Positions 9,209 to 21,570 of a stretch of DNA of 64,000 bases are shown here, piece after piece. Position numbers and translations under genes: made by a program. The stretch's first letter is position 1. Each line of letters begins with the position of its first letter. The stretch covers positions 124,001-188,000 of the forward strand of contig JAPMTP010000094.1 in NCBI GenBank assembly GCA_026413225.1, read 5' to 3'. This DNA comes from Otis tarda. Lineage: Eukaryota > Chordata > Aves > Otidiformes > Otididae. The notes under the pieces are model-generated. The model made no database searches. It saw nothing but the letters and a program-made list of their open reading frames with translations, and was not told the DNA's origin.

Positions 9209-11826
9209 GGCTGCCAAGGCTCCTCGGAGATGCAGATGCCGCGTGGGCGACGCCACAGGACACGGGGAAGGCGTGAAGTGCTCCCACAGCTCCTGTGATG
9301 CAGGAACCGCAGAGCCACCTCTCTCGCCTCCTTCCAGCTCCACACTCAATGCAGGAGTGCGGCCAACTGCCACGGAAGTCCCACAGACAACGTCTGCCCA
9401 CAGGCGCCACGGAAACAGAACCGGAACCAAGGAACTCTTCTGCTCAAGGCCTCTGCTGCAGGGCAAGGATGAAGCTGGAACTCACCTTTACAAACCACAG
9501 AATCCCCCTGGGAAAACCAACACCAAGTACCCGCCAGACCAAGCTGCCCAAAAGCCAGTCGTTCGTCACCCGTCAAGAGACAAGGGAAGGACCTGACAGG
9601 TGCCATCCCTTCTCCTCTGTCTCACACACAAGCCATCCCTGCCTCGGCCTTGGTGCCACTGACCACAGGAGCCTAACACACCAGCACGTCCAACGCCCCT
9701 GAGGAAAGAGCTGGGAAAGCAGCGTCACCTTCCCCTTCCGGAACGTGTCACACTGAGTTTTATTTCCCTGCGCACAAATTTCCCTGTGCTGCCTCCCTCC
9801 GTCAGACCCCTCACCCTGTTCGAGAGACCTTCCTGGCCCTTTTGGAAAAGCCCTTGCCAGCAGCTGGGGGACCACGACAACCAGCTTGGCTGCCCAAGCA
9901 GGACAAGGGACTCTTCTGCAGGCCCCGCAGGGGAACCGCCAAGGCATTGCTCCCCGACAGCTCAACAACCACACGACCTGCTTCTCCCCACCCCCCTCCT
10001 CAAACCGCTACAGCCAAGGGGCCAGGAACACCCAAACCCTTAGCCCAGGCTGCCTTCCCACACTCAAGCATTACACCAGGCTTCTGTCTATTCACAAGAA
10101 GCGTGCCTGCAGAGCTGAAACACCAAAATCAAATCATTAAAGGCAAGGAGAGCCAGTGCTCATCTAACGCATCCACACATTGCGCTTCCCAATAAACAAT
10201 TACCCTGCTTCCAAAATGTGTTGGGCTCCTTTTCTCTACCTCCTACTGAGCCACGGGCAAGCAGGAAGAGGCGGGCAGACACAATCCATGCCGAGAGGCC
10301 CCAGCACGATTCCACCGGGAAGCTGCTTTCATCTGACTCAGTACTGCAGTCACAGAAAGGACACCTTTCACTTCTTGAGCTGGGAGTTATTTCAGATTTA
10401 TTAGCAGTATCAGTAATGACCTACCAAATAACAGAGAAAGCACCGACCTCCTCCTCTTGGCAGATTTTTGCCAGAGAAGTACTTTGTGCAAAGAACAGGA
10501 AAAGTGCTGGTACATTTATTCCACCACTTTTGGCTGATTTTGTCCAAAAGGGCTTCAGCGTAGTCCACACACCTCATTATACCCAGCTATTACCGGGTAT
10601 AACGAGCATCCTGACTTCTAGAGGTTTTCTTGTTTCCGTTTTCAGATCCTGTCGTAATTACTCCGTTTCAACGTTTGCCACCACAACAGTAATTCCTACG
10701 TACTTCTCTAACATCAGCTGCTGTCTGATGAGTTCCTTTGCCTTTTGTGTTTAAACAGCGTTTTTCCTGAAGTTAAACAAGTCGGTCTTGCATTCCTACA
10801 ACCATCTCTAAAACCTACAATCGGTTTACCTGTCTTTTCCTGTAGCTGCTACTCTTTCAACCTCTTCTTCTCCTCCTCCGCCTCCTCACAGGAGCTGCTT
10901 CCCTCCTCTGCATCTAGACAGACACGATACCAGACCACAGTTTCTGGATTCGTTAACACCATGCACTCCTTCTGGATCCTGTACGCTAACACTGTGCGTA
11001 AGAACACAGTGACAGCACTTACTCTGTACATAAAACGCTTTCATTTGAGGAAGTCAAGCAGGGCTGCTGAGTGACTCTATTCCATCTATCCGGATGAGGC
11101 AGTATTTTCATCCTCACACATCAACAGGTCAGTTCGGAAAAAAACAAACAAACAAGCAAAAAAACCACAAACAAACAAACAAACAAAAAGAAGTCCTCCA
11201 AATAGTCCATGTGCCATTAAAGACAAAACGTATTCTTTGTCAAAAATGCTCTTGGTTTTGTAGATCATGACTCCAAAGTAGCATAAGCACAGATGAGCCC
11301 AGGAGGATCAGGGGAAACACAGGAAAGATACCAAAGATCTATCCAGACAGTTAGCAACAGAATTGGCATCAGCAGTCCAGAACTACCACTTCCTGTGTAG
11401 GAGAAGACACCACAAAACCGCAGTTTCACCTCTTCCTAAACCAGATCCACGCCCGTCCCTTGATCTGCCTTGGTTAATTAAGCAGTGGCACACAAGAGCT
11501 CATTTTCCTTCTCTCTCATTAGCTGCTCAGTTTTCACACCGTGGTATTACTCTGCGGCACAATTTCTTCCATTGAGTTTTGTGATCAAAGTTATCTATCC
11601 AGGAGCTCTACAAAGTTCCTACAGGAACAGCACAGAAACAGGACAAAGAAGCTAAATTCCGACAGCCGAGACCTGTACGACACTAGAGAGGAAATAGTTT
11701 GAAATTATTTCTGCATTAAGACATTACACAGTGAAACGCTATCAAAGGGCATTCCCGATGAGGAAATCCCTTGGAGAACATTTTCCTTTCCATTCCAAGG
11801 AACACAAAACCAACAGATAAGAACTG
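9209..11826. other. No gene recognised
   Basis: Many short frames are open on both strands, but none shows recognisable motifs or a consistent splice pattern. An A-rich simple repeat of AAAC units lies at about 11,138-11,192. A minus-strand frame at 11,031-10,849 has a run of glutamates and could be an exon remnant, without further support. Confidence 0.5.
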
Positions 11827-12046
11827 AGAGTCAGGAGCAAAGTCTGTTTACCCCAGTGTCATGCCTGAAACAGCAGGCAATGGAGAGGCACAGGGAGGGT
11901 GAAGAAGGAGGGCTGGAGTACTTTCCTCTTCTCCTCAGTACGCTCACAAACGCCAGCGACTCACAGGTCAGTGACCCCGTGTGCCAGAGACCTGTGCGTG
12001 TGGCAGCTCCCACTGGATGTCTGTTCTGCTCCCCCGTCCGCCCGGG

Positions 12047-12470
12047 GGGATGCTGCCTGGGATTGGTCCGCTGGGCTGTCACTCTGCCCCGGTGTGGGCC
12101 CGCCCTGAAGGGATGCTGCCTGGGATTGGTCCGCTGGGCTGTCACTCTGCCCTGGTTTGGGCCTGCCATGAGGCAATGCTGGATCTGATTGGTCCCGGGT
12201 GGTCAGGCTGCTGGGCTGCAGTGCCTGCCCTTCACCAGAGGCAATGCTTCCTCTGATAGGCTGCCTGGGATTTCCCCCTTGCTCCTCCCATCGAATGACG
12301 GGTCAGACAGCTTATCAATCACCATGTGCTGCTCTCCCACGCGGCGTGATTGGTGGAGCCAGCGTGCCCCGCCCCTGCAGGGTGCCCAGCTTTTTCCACT
12401 CTTGGCGCCTTTCCTGCAGGCCAAAACTGATAATGCAGAGTCTCTTGGTGCATTTTGGACCTATAAAAAG
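12047..12470 (+). promoter_or_regulatory. Promoter-like block: two 63-bp repeats with CCAAT boxes, then a TATA box
   Basis: Units at 12,047-12,109 and 12,110-12,172 are nearly identical 63-mers, each holding GGGATTGGTCC, an inverted CCAAT box. Further ATTGG or related sites follow toward 12,350. A TATAAAAAG box lies at about 12,462-12,470, immediately before the degenerate ~21-bp array. The same block lies in reverse at about 59,490-59,930, next to the third array. The 22.86-kb array keeps only the TATA part. Spacing and order look like a real RNA polymerase II promoter, or the U3 of an unrecognised LTR. Confidence 0.55.
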
Positions 12471-13360
12471 TGGGGTTTGCCCTAAAAATGAGGGTTTAGA
12501 CGCTTAGAATGAAGCTTTAGGCCTGAATAATGTTGTGATTCCTAAAATGAAGGCTTTGAGCTGTAAAAGTGGGGTTAGGGCCCTGTGAATGAGAATTTGC
12601 ACTCCAGAAATGAAGCTTGGAGCCCTGTAACGGATGGTTTGGAAACGGAAATGAGGCTTTGGACACTGAAATGAGCTTCAGTGTCTTAAAGCAATGTTTG
12701 GGCTCTGAAAAGGAGACTTTGCAACCTAAACCTGAGGCTTTGACCCTGAAAATTAGGTGTCAGGCCACATTTTAGACATTGGACCTAAAGTGAAGGTTTG
12801 GACCATAAAAATGAGGCTTTGAAATCTGTCAGAGAGAGTTCAGGCCCTCAAAATTGAGGTCTGGAAAGTGAAAACGAGGGTTTGGACCTTAAAAATGAGG
12901 CTTTGGCCATGAGAAGTCGATGCCCCAAGCCTGTCAGTGTTTAAGAGGCACTTGGGCAGTGTCGGTATTAACGAGCTTTAACGTGGTCAGCCCTGAGCTG
13001 GTCAGGCAGTTTGACCAGATGATCATTGTAGGTCCCTTCCAACTTAAATACTCTACTCTATTGTATTCCAAAAAAAAAAAAAGAAATAAGAAGAGGCTTT
13101 AGGCCCTAAAAATTCCAGACTGGATTCTACAAATTAGGCTTCAAGTTTGAACTTTAAAAACATATCACTGCACCTTAAAAAGTGAGCCTTTGGACCCTGA
13201 AAATGATGATTTAGTCTCTAAATTGAGGATTTGGGGCCCTTTAAATAGGATTTTGTGGCTTTAAGGTGCAGCTTTGGACTAAGAAATGAGGCTTTGTGCC
13301 CTAAACATGAAGGCTGGCAATGAAAAATGATGATTCGGGCCTCCAAAAGGAGGACTTTTT
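12463..13360 (+). repeat. Degenerate ~21-bp tandem array A
   Basis: Unit lengths drift from 19 to 22 bases around a consensus close to CCCTAAAAATGAGGCTTTGGA. Some tens of units are recognisable. A CR1 3' end interrupts the array at 12,918-13,080. No frame stays open through the units, so it is not protein-coding. The same array, unit for unit, recurs at 22,915-24,560 and in reverse at 57,862-59,500. At 13,200-13,215 the sequence GAAAATGATGATTTAG is the uninterrupted form of the site that holds an LTR in the other two copies. Confidence 0.85.
12912..13080 (+). mobile_element. CR1 3' end fragment inside array A
   Basis: The sequence from TGCCCCAAGCCTGTCAG through GATCATTGTAGGTCCCTTCC to a TACTCTACTCTATT tail followed by A-rich DNA is the typical 3' end of an old, severely 5'-truncated CR1 element. 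Equivalent copies lie at 23,372-23,530 and, reversed, at 58,880-59,050. The insertion therefore predates duplication of the array. Confidence 0.75.
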
Positions 13361-14939
13361 AACCCAAAGCGTGGACAGATCTCATAGCCAGAGGGGAAGA
13401 CTGGTGGTGTTCATACCTCAGCTGGGCAAGTCTTTGGTCAGCCTGATGGGAGCTGCTCTGAGCTCGGAAACCTCTCAGTGTCCCCGCCAAGCAGAATTAC
13501 TCCATGGCTTTATGATTTCCCTCAGGAGAAAGACCCGATTTGCGAAGCTCGGCTGGACAGGGTGACGCTACAGACTCCCCAGCGAGACACAGCTCACCCC
13601 AGCACCGAGCTCCCAAATCTGCGTAGATCTCTCCATTGTGGCACCTCACCAAGATGTTCAAATTCCCAGCCTGGCCCCTGGGGATCTCTTGCACAGCGGT
13701 GCAGAAAGGTGCGCCCCTGCAAAGTGCCCTCCAGCTTTGCAGACACTCCTCACTCACTGGCGCTGTTCTCCTCAGGAGCAACCTTTGCTGAAGGTCAGGG
13801 CTTGAATCTTTAGGGTGACGTCAGGGTGGCCCCTTCCCCCACATGCTGAGGGGAGCCTAAGCAGAAGCTTCCCCTAAGGACACTTTGGTTCCCGAGTCAA
13901 GCAGGATGGATTTGGGCAAGGAGGAAAATGCCAGGTCACAGGAGGCGACACGAGCGCCATAGTGCTGGGACTGGAGACGGACCTCCTGTGGCTGCGGGTG
14001 GCCCACGGGATGGCCAAACGGCAGAGCTGCTTGGAGGATTTCCTAAGCAGAGGTGTAAATGGGACATAAATTGGATACTCTGGGAGGGAAATAGGGTAGT
14101 AGAGAGCCCTGGCTCTACCCCAGGTGGAAGCAGAAAGTCCAGCGCAGCGGAGCTGGGCTCAGCCTTGCGCTCTTTCCTTCCCCGCTCCCTGATGGCCCTG
14201 GGTGAAAGCTCAGGTGGCCTCCACTGCCCCTGCACGGAGCTGCCCTCCGTGCCTCCCCAGCCGCACTTGCATCCTCTCCTGTTCCCTGCGGGGACATTCA
14301 GTTCTTCACAACATTGCTCAGGTGCCCACTTGCCCTCTCTTGCCCCAGAATGCAGGTTCCTTTCCGTAGCGCCCACGCAAAAGGTCCTGAGGGAAGGGCC
14401 CTCCGATGGCCCCGCTTGCAGGACCTTGCTGGGCTGATCCCAGAGCCATGGCCAGCTGCAAACCCTCCTGCCCCGTTCTGGTGAAGGACCATTCCGAACA
14501 GCTGGAGTCAGAACACTTCTGCAACTTCTCTTCCGTGGTTTTATTCCTCTCTTTCCCGAGCTCCTTGTGTCCCGAAGACAGAGGACTTGCTGCAAAAGCA
14601 GAGAGACTTCTAAAACAATGCTGCCGGTTTGGGAAGCTCTTTGCGCGCCCAGGAACGACACCGGTGCCAATCACGTACCTGGTTTGCCACCCCAGGGGGG
14701 CTCCCTCTGCTCCGGGCACCCCAAGCCCTTGTCAGTCCAGCCAGGGCCGTGGCATCCTGGACCTGGTCTTCAGTGGGGGGCACTGTGTAGACCTGGACCC
14801 CTCGTACACTGGTGGCATGAAAAGGGGGGCTCAAATCTGTATCCCGCTAATATGGTCTTCTGCGGTTCTTTCAGCACGGACCAGAACCTCTCAGGCCTTG
14901 ATATTAGTAATTGTGCAGTCTCAGGTCTTGGTGGCTGTG
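13361..14939. other. No firm gene; possible distal CCDC81-like exons
   Basis: Several minus-strand frames are open (for example 14,670-13,936), and this strand carries the CCDC81-like gene upstream. No motif or phase-consistent splice pair could be fixed. The 3' part of that gene may lie here, or the region may be intergenic. Confidence 0.35.
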
Positions 14940-17900
14940 CAGTGAAGAACTTGTAGGTGGGCTGCTCAGGCACCCTGGCCTCAGAGCTCGCTGACGGTAA
15001 CTTGCTTCCAACAGGAACTTTCTTTTCCCCTTCTCCTCCTCCTCTGCACTTCCGAGGTTTCGCGGTCTGTGCTTGGCTCAACTTTGATGCTTGGCCTTTG
15101 GGCACGGGTTTGCCCTCAGGTTGGCCGGTCACGGGCTGTTCTTTTCCAGAGGAGGCCCCTGAGATCGCTGGTAGGCGCCTGAAAGGACACAGTGGGAGGG
15201 GTCTGCGTGAGGACGCGGTGTGTTTGGGGCCGCATCGTTCCCTCATGAGCCAGGTGCCTGATGGCGCAGCACCAGCAGCTCAGTCGATGGCTGCGCTCAG
15301 CTCCAGTGAGGAAAGCCCCTGAGACGGGACCCTCGACTGGCACACGGCTGCCCCTGTGCGCAGCTCAGGAGGCCACGCTGGGGCTCTCCCAAAGGGAAGG
15401 AGGGGAACCAGCCCTGTGAAAGGGAGGGCTCCCGGCAGCCCCATCCCGCCCCTCTGGACTCTGTAGGGCAGCGATGAGTGACGAGTTTTCGGGGCTGGGG
15501 AGCGGGCTCTTGCTGGGTCAGGAAACGACTCCATGGAGACGTCAGCCCTGAACCTCCAGACTCACCTGACCCGAGGGTTCTTCCTCCCCCCCACCGCCTC
15601 CTCGTCCCTGAGCTGCTCGCGTTCGTTACCAGTCGAGCTGGCAGGGGCAGGCAAGGGCAGTTCAGGAAATCGCACTGGAACCAGGAAGGAGAGACCTCGT
15701 CAGGAGAGCATGGCTGTGACGCTGCTGACCCCGCTGACACACAGGGGTGCTCAGGCCTCTTCCCAAAATCTCCGAGAGGGCTGATCTGCCCCCCTCGCAG
15801 CCACCACCTCCCAAAACCTGGCACCTTCCCCAACAGCGGTGCTTGTCGGGCTCTTCTGCAGACGCATTAACGGTGCCAGATGTGGCAGGAGTTGAATAAC
15901 GCCAGGGAGGTGACAGAGTCTCCTTTGGAGATGTAATTCCCCGAGTGAGGAAAGGTCCTTGGATGCCCACCCTCCTGCTGTGCTCGGGGCTGGGCGTTTT
16001 GGGCGCATCCCACCCCAGGGCTGGGTTCTCGTGAAGCCAGCAAGGCTTTAGGAGAAAAGGCTGCGCCGAGCTCTGCGTGAAGCTTTGGCGCAAGTCACAT
16101 TTTGTGACGGTCATTGCCTGCGAGTTTTCCCATCAGATGGCAGAAGAAGGTTGCCCAGGGCTACGACCTTGTTGGCATCACGGAGACGTGGTGGGACGGC
16201 TCTTACGACTGGAGCGTCAACATGGAGGGGTACAGGCTTTTTAGAAAAGACAGGCAGGGAAGACGAGGAGGGGGTGTCGCTCTCTATGTCAGCAACCGGC
16301 TGGAGTGCGTGGAGCTCCGCCTGGGGATGGGGGAGGAGCTGACAGAGAGCTTATGGGTCAAGATCAGAGGACAGGGATGGACGGGGGATGTTACGGTGGG
16401 GGTCTGTTACAGGCCGCCTGGCCAGGAAGACAGAGCGGACGAGGCGCTCTATAGGCAGATAGGAGCAGCCTCACAGCGGTCACAAGCCCTGGTCCTCATG
16501 GGGGACTTCAACCACCCTGACATCTGTTGGAGAGACAACACAGCAGGGCACAGGCAGTCCAGGAGGTTCCTGGAATGTGTGGACGATAACTTCCTCCTGC
16601 AGGCGATAGAGGAGCCGACAAGGAGGGGTGCCATGCTGGACCTTGTGCTCACCAACAGGGAGGGGCTGGTGGGGGACGTGAAACTGATGGACAGCCTTGG
16701 ATGCAGTGACCATGACGCGGTAGAATTCAAGATCCACGGGGCGGCGAGGAAACTGCACAGTAAGCTCTCTGCCCTAGATTTCCGGAAGGCGGACTTTGGC
16801 CTCTTCAGGAACCTCATGGGCAAAGTGCCATGGGAGGCGGCCCTGGAGGGAAGAGGGGCCCAGGAAAGTTGGTCCATATTTAAGGAGCACCTCCTCCAAG
16901 CTCAGCAGAGGTGCATCCCGATGAAGAAGAAGTCGGGCAAAAAGGCCAAGAGGCCAGCGTGGATGAGCAAGGAGCTCCTGGACCAACTGAAAGTAAAGAA
17001 GGAAGCCTATAGAGGGTGGAAGCGGGGACAGGTAGCCTGGGAGGACTACCGAGTGGCTGTGCGAGCGGCCAGGGATAGGGTGAGGAAGGCTAAAGCCCTG
17101 ATGGAATTGAATCTGGCCAGGGATATAAAAAGTAACAAGAAAAGCTTTTACAGGTATGTAGGGGACAAAAGAAAATCCAAGGAGAATGTAGGCTCCCTCC
17201 GGAAGGTAATGGGTGTCGTGGTTACCCGGGATGTGGAGAAGGCTGAGGTACTCAACGACTTTTTTGCCTCAGTCTTCACTGATAAGGGCTCTTGTCTCCC
17301 CACCCAAGCTGTGGAAGGCACAGGCAGGGACTGTGAGGATGAAGAACTGCCCACGGTGCTCGAAGAGCAGGTTCAGGACCATCTAAGGAACTTGAAGGTG
17401 CATAAGTCCATGGGGCCTGATGAGATCCATCCGCGCGTCCTGAAGGAACTGGCGGATGAAGTTGCCAAGCCACTGGCCATCATATTTGAGAAATCGTGGA
17501 GGTCTGGTGAGGTCCCCGATGACTGGAAGAGAGGGAACATAACCCCCATTTTTAAAAAGGGGAGTAAGGAAGACCCGGGCAACTACAGGCCGGTCAGCCT
17601 CACCTCCGTGCCTGGCAAGGTCATGGAGCAGATTCTCCTGGAAACCATGCTAAGGCACATGGAGAGCAAGGAGGTGGTTGGTGACAGCCAACATGGCTTC
17701 ACCAAGGGCAGATCGTGCCTGACCAATTTGGTGGCCTTTTATGACGGGGTAACAGCATCGGTGGACAAGGGACGGGCAACGGATATCGTCTACCTGGACT
17801 TGTGCAAAGCTTTTGACACTGTCCCGCATGACATCCTTCTCTCTAAACTAGAGAGGCATGGGTTCGATGGATGGACCACTCGGTGGATAAGGAGTTGGCT

Positions 17901-20900
17901 GGATGGCCGCACTCAGAGAGTGGTGGTCAACGGCTCAATGTCCAAGTGGAGACCGGTCACCAGTGGCGTCCCTCAGGGGTCCGTGTTGGGCCCGGCCCTG
18001 TTCAACATCTTTGTCGGCGACATGGACAGTGGGATAGAGTGCACCCTCAGCAAGTTCGCCGATGACACCAAGCTGTGTGGTGCCGTCGACTCGCTGGAAG
18101 GGAGGGATGCCATCCAGAGGGACCTTGACAGGCTGGAGAGGTGGGCCCGTGCCAACCTCATGAAGTTCAACCAGGCCAAGTGCAAGGTCCTGCACCTGGG
18201 TCGTGGCAATCCCAGGCACAAATACAGGCTGGGCGGAGAATGGATTGAGAGCAGCCCTGAGGAGAAAGACTTGGGAGTGCTGGTGGACGAGAGGCTCAAC
18301 ATGAGCGGGCAATGCGCCCTTGCGGCCCAGAAGGCCAACCGCATCCTGGGCTGCATCAAGAGGAGCATGGCCAGCAGGTCGAGGGAGGTGATTCTGCCCC
18401 TCTACTCTGCCCTGGTGAGACCCCACCTGGAGTACTGCGTCCAGTTCTGGAGCCCCCAACACAAGAAGGACATGGACCAGTTGGAAAGGGTCCAGAGGAG
18501 GGCCACCAAGATGATCAGAGGGCTGGAGCACCTCTCGTATGAGGACAGGCTGAGAGAGTTGGGGCTGTTCAGCCTGGAGAAGAGGAGGCTCCGGGGAGAC
18601 CTGATAGCGGTCTTCCAATACCTCAAGGGGGCCTACAGGAAAGATGGGGAGAAAGCTGTTCAGTAGGGCCTGTTGTGATAGGACAAGGGGTAATGGGTTT
18701 AAATTAGAAGGAGCTAGGTTTAGATTAGATATTAGAAAAAAATTTTTTACAATGAGAGTTGTAGAGCACTGGAACAGGTTGCCCAGAGAGGTGGTGGATG
18801 CCCCATCCCTGGAAGTGTTCAAGGCCAGGCTGGATGAGGCTCTGAGCAACCTGATCTAGTCAGGGATGTCCCTGCTCTTGCAGGGGGGTTGGACTAGATG
18901 ACCTTGGAAGGTCCCTTCCAACTCTAACCATTCTATGATTCTATGATTCTATGATTCTAAGCTAGGGAAAGGACTCGGGAGCGGCTTTACCTTCTTTGCC
19001 CCGTGTGACAGGTGGCAAACCCTTTTCCTCCTTGCGCTTGTCCTCACTAGGAACATTTTTCAAGGCCTTCAGGGAATCCCTGGGCGGTGATTTGGCCACC
19101 ACCTCCAGTTCAAACCTGGAGACAAAAGACGACACCAGCATGGCCACGGCACCACTGGCCCTTGCCACTTGCCACGGTCCCCTGCTCACAGGCAGCCTGG
19201 CACTGTTGTACAGACCGCTGTTTTCCCAAGTCAGCCCCGCCCCATCCCCTCTCCTGTCCTGTCCGTGCGTGCCAGAGGCCAAAGCTGCCGATGGACTCAC
19301 TCGGGAAAGACGATGACGCGGCCAGTGAAGGTCAGGGAAGCAATGGGTACCATGGGCGACACCACCACATCCAGCAGCTGGGGAACCTGCAGTGCGGGAA
19401 CATGGAGATGGCAGGACATCCTCAACGTGGGCAAGGTACTCAGTCGTGCAGGAGTTCAGGGCAGCAAGAGCTGGTGGAACCGTGCTCTCTCCTGGCCTGA
19501 GCAGCTGGCCGTGTCCTTTCAGGCCGCACGCAAGCAGTGCTGGGGAACCGCTGTGGGTCTCCCAAAGCGGTGGTGGAAGCCAAAGGCTCACCTTGAATGT
19601 AGCCTCTTCCTGGATCCTCTTCCCAGATAGCCTCTCCAGGAAGTCATAGTAGAATCTCATTTGCACCCTCTTGCCTTCAATGAGGAGCACCCCCACGTCC
19701 CTGAGGACAAGGGCGATGTTCTCCCCCTTCCCCAGGCAGAGAGACAAGAGGGAGGTGGTGCCTAGGATGCAATCCATCACTTTTTGTCGGGACACAGAGG
19801 CATCCATGGTCACCTTGGCATATTTCAGAGGCTCCAGCTCCTTCTTGCCTGGAAAATCACGCGAGAGGGACAGAGATGATCACCTCGTGGCCCTTCCGCA
19901 TGCGTTTCTCAAGGGCTGCTTTTTGCAGTCGTGGCCCAGAAAGGCGCCGTTACTGGGCCTGCTCCACAGAGGGGCAGTCTGCTCTTAGAAGGGGATGCGT
20001 TCCCCCGCTTCACCCCAACAGCGCAGTGCGCCAGTGTTTAATCCATCGTCTTACCAGGCACGTCGTCTTTATTGTCCATGAGATTGTGGACTTCTCCAAG
20101 GCTCCTGGCCAGGCGAAACACAGGCCTCCACAGAATCCCAATTCCATTCCCAACCTGGGTCTGTGTTGGGACCACATCGAAGGAGCCAAGGGTTGGAATT
20201 CGGACCCCCTGTGAGTGGAAGAGAAGGGAAGGGCCCAAGGGTGAGGACTTGCTGAAGGGAAGAGTTGGGGGTGACCCTGACCAGGGATGGGGCTTTGGAC
20301 CAGCCCCTGACCACTCCTGCTGTTCAGAGGCATGAGCCAGGGCAGTGGGGAGAGCTTTAAGGAGGAGATGCCAAGTCCTCTCCCTCAGCCTTTCTCTTTA
20401 CAAGAGCAGTGCTGGAGTCAGGGCAGAGGCAGCCCCAGAGCATCCAGGGCTCTCCAGAGACTGGGCTCAGCCCTGCGGTACAATCCCACCTGCCACAGCC
20501 GTGGCGCATCGCACAAGCCCTGTGTGTCGGTTGATGGGGACTGCTGGGGTGGGTTTCCTGCTCTCTGAGGAGGGGAAGAGTAACCGCAGGCCATGCCCCA
20601 AGGCCATGGGGACTCCCCGCTCCTCTGGCTGGACTAGGAGGATGCAGGTGTCACCTCACCTTGTGCAGCAGAAGCTGATTCTGGACATAGCCAGCCACCG
20701 CATCCCAGACGGCTGTTAGCTCTGGAAAGCAAAGGAAAACCAGGTCACGCTCTGTATCTGCTGGCTCTCAGCCCTTCAGCATCCTCTGATCTGTGTGCAT
20801 TGGCGGATGTAAAGTGTCACTGCTGTCCCCAGCCCCAGATGGAGACGCCCTGGAGATGGCTGCGGTGCGGTCTGGCTCGCTCAGCGCTGCCGCCGTCAGT

Positions 20901-21071
20901 CACGGCAGCCCTCCTGTGGTGGCTGTGGGTGCCTGTACCTTTGTCGGTGATGCTGGGCATCTGGAAGCTGTGCTCCATCCCATCCCAGAAGTCCGTCCTG
21001 ATCCGCCTTACGCTGGCGAGTTGCTCCTTAGTGGCGACAGCCATGCGGGAGCTCAACCCTGCGTTCATCAT
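14940..21071 (-). CDS. CCDC81: CCDC81-like HU-domain protein
   Basis: Seven minus-strand exons are visible: 21071-20939, 20721-20660, 20208-20055, 19848-19592, 19377-19301, 19115-18991, and one from about 15167 to about 14940. The first six splice in frame for 269 codons. Exons 2-3 encode [19 protein letters not shown] then [13 protein letters not shown], the first HU domain of CCDC81-type proteins. Exon 4 encodes the second ([38 protein letters not shown]). CCDC81 relatives bind centrosomal or ciliary structures, and HU-CCDC81 genes are expanded in birds. The intron between exons 6 and 7 carries a CR1 in the opposite orientation. Exon 7 is lysine-, glycine- and proline-rich and its end is uncertain. 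The start could instead be the internal ATG at [10 protein letters not shown]. Confidence 0.8.
16140..18958 (+). mobile_element. Near-complete CR1 LINE with long ORF2
   Basis: One frame stays open from the 5' truncation to 18,666 (about 840 codons). The endonuclease part has [25 protein letters not shown] and [10 protein letters not shown]. The reverse transcriptase has [41 protein letters not shown] and [10 protein letters not shown] single frameshift near 18,640 moves the last ~70 codons ([16 protein letters not shown] to ALSNLI) into another frame ending at 18,859. The 3' end is the CR1 signature followed by ATTCTATG repeats to 18,958. The endonuclease N-terminus and ORF1 are missing. The absence of internal stops marks a young insertion. 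It lies antisense within a CCDC81-like intron. Confidence 0.95.
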
Positions 21072-21570
21072 CCAGACGCTCCTCCAGGGTGCAGGACCCA
21101 CCGCCCCGCGTCCGCTCTCGTACCCCGGCACGGCCGTCTCACAGACCCACTGTGACACTACAGTGACGTGGCCACTGCTGACTCTGCTGCCCACTGTGAC
21201 ACACCAGTGACCTGCGGCCCACTGTGACATGGCCACAAGTGACCTGCTGCCCGCTCTGACGCCCGTCCCCTTCTGCCTGCTGTGACGTTGCCACCACTGT
21301 AACTGTTCCCTCAGCTCCTGCTCAGGGTTTGGCTGGACACGCAGCTTCTGCTGAGGCCTGGCGTGTGCTGGGAGCCTGGCCATCAGGTCAAAGCGTGGGT
21401 AAGACATTCGCAGAGCACGATGGACAAGACAGGATGACGGCCGTTCTGCAGCCCTTACAACCTGCGGCTCGCTATCTCCTGCAGCCCTCCTCTCCTGTGT
21501 TTGTGCACAGGAACCGTCCGGCAGTTTCTTCAATGCGCACTGGCTTACGGAAATGCTACAGACCAAACTT

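Noticed and set aside
12463-13360. Array A as a repeat protein (7-residue repeats from 21-bp units)
   Set aside because: Unit lengths vary from 19 to 22 bases and every frame is broken by stops, so no continuous repeat protein is possible.
17935-18849. 300-codon open frame antisense to the CR1 ORF2
   Set aside because: This is a known by-product of GC-rich CR1 codon composition. The same antisense frame reappears over the 51.1-kb CR1 fragment.
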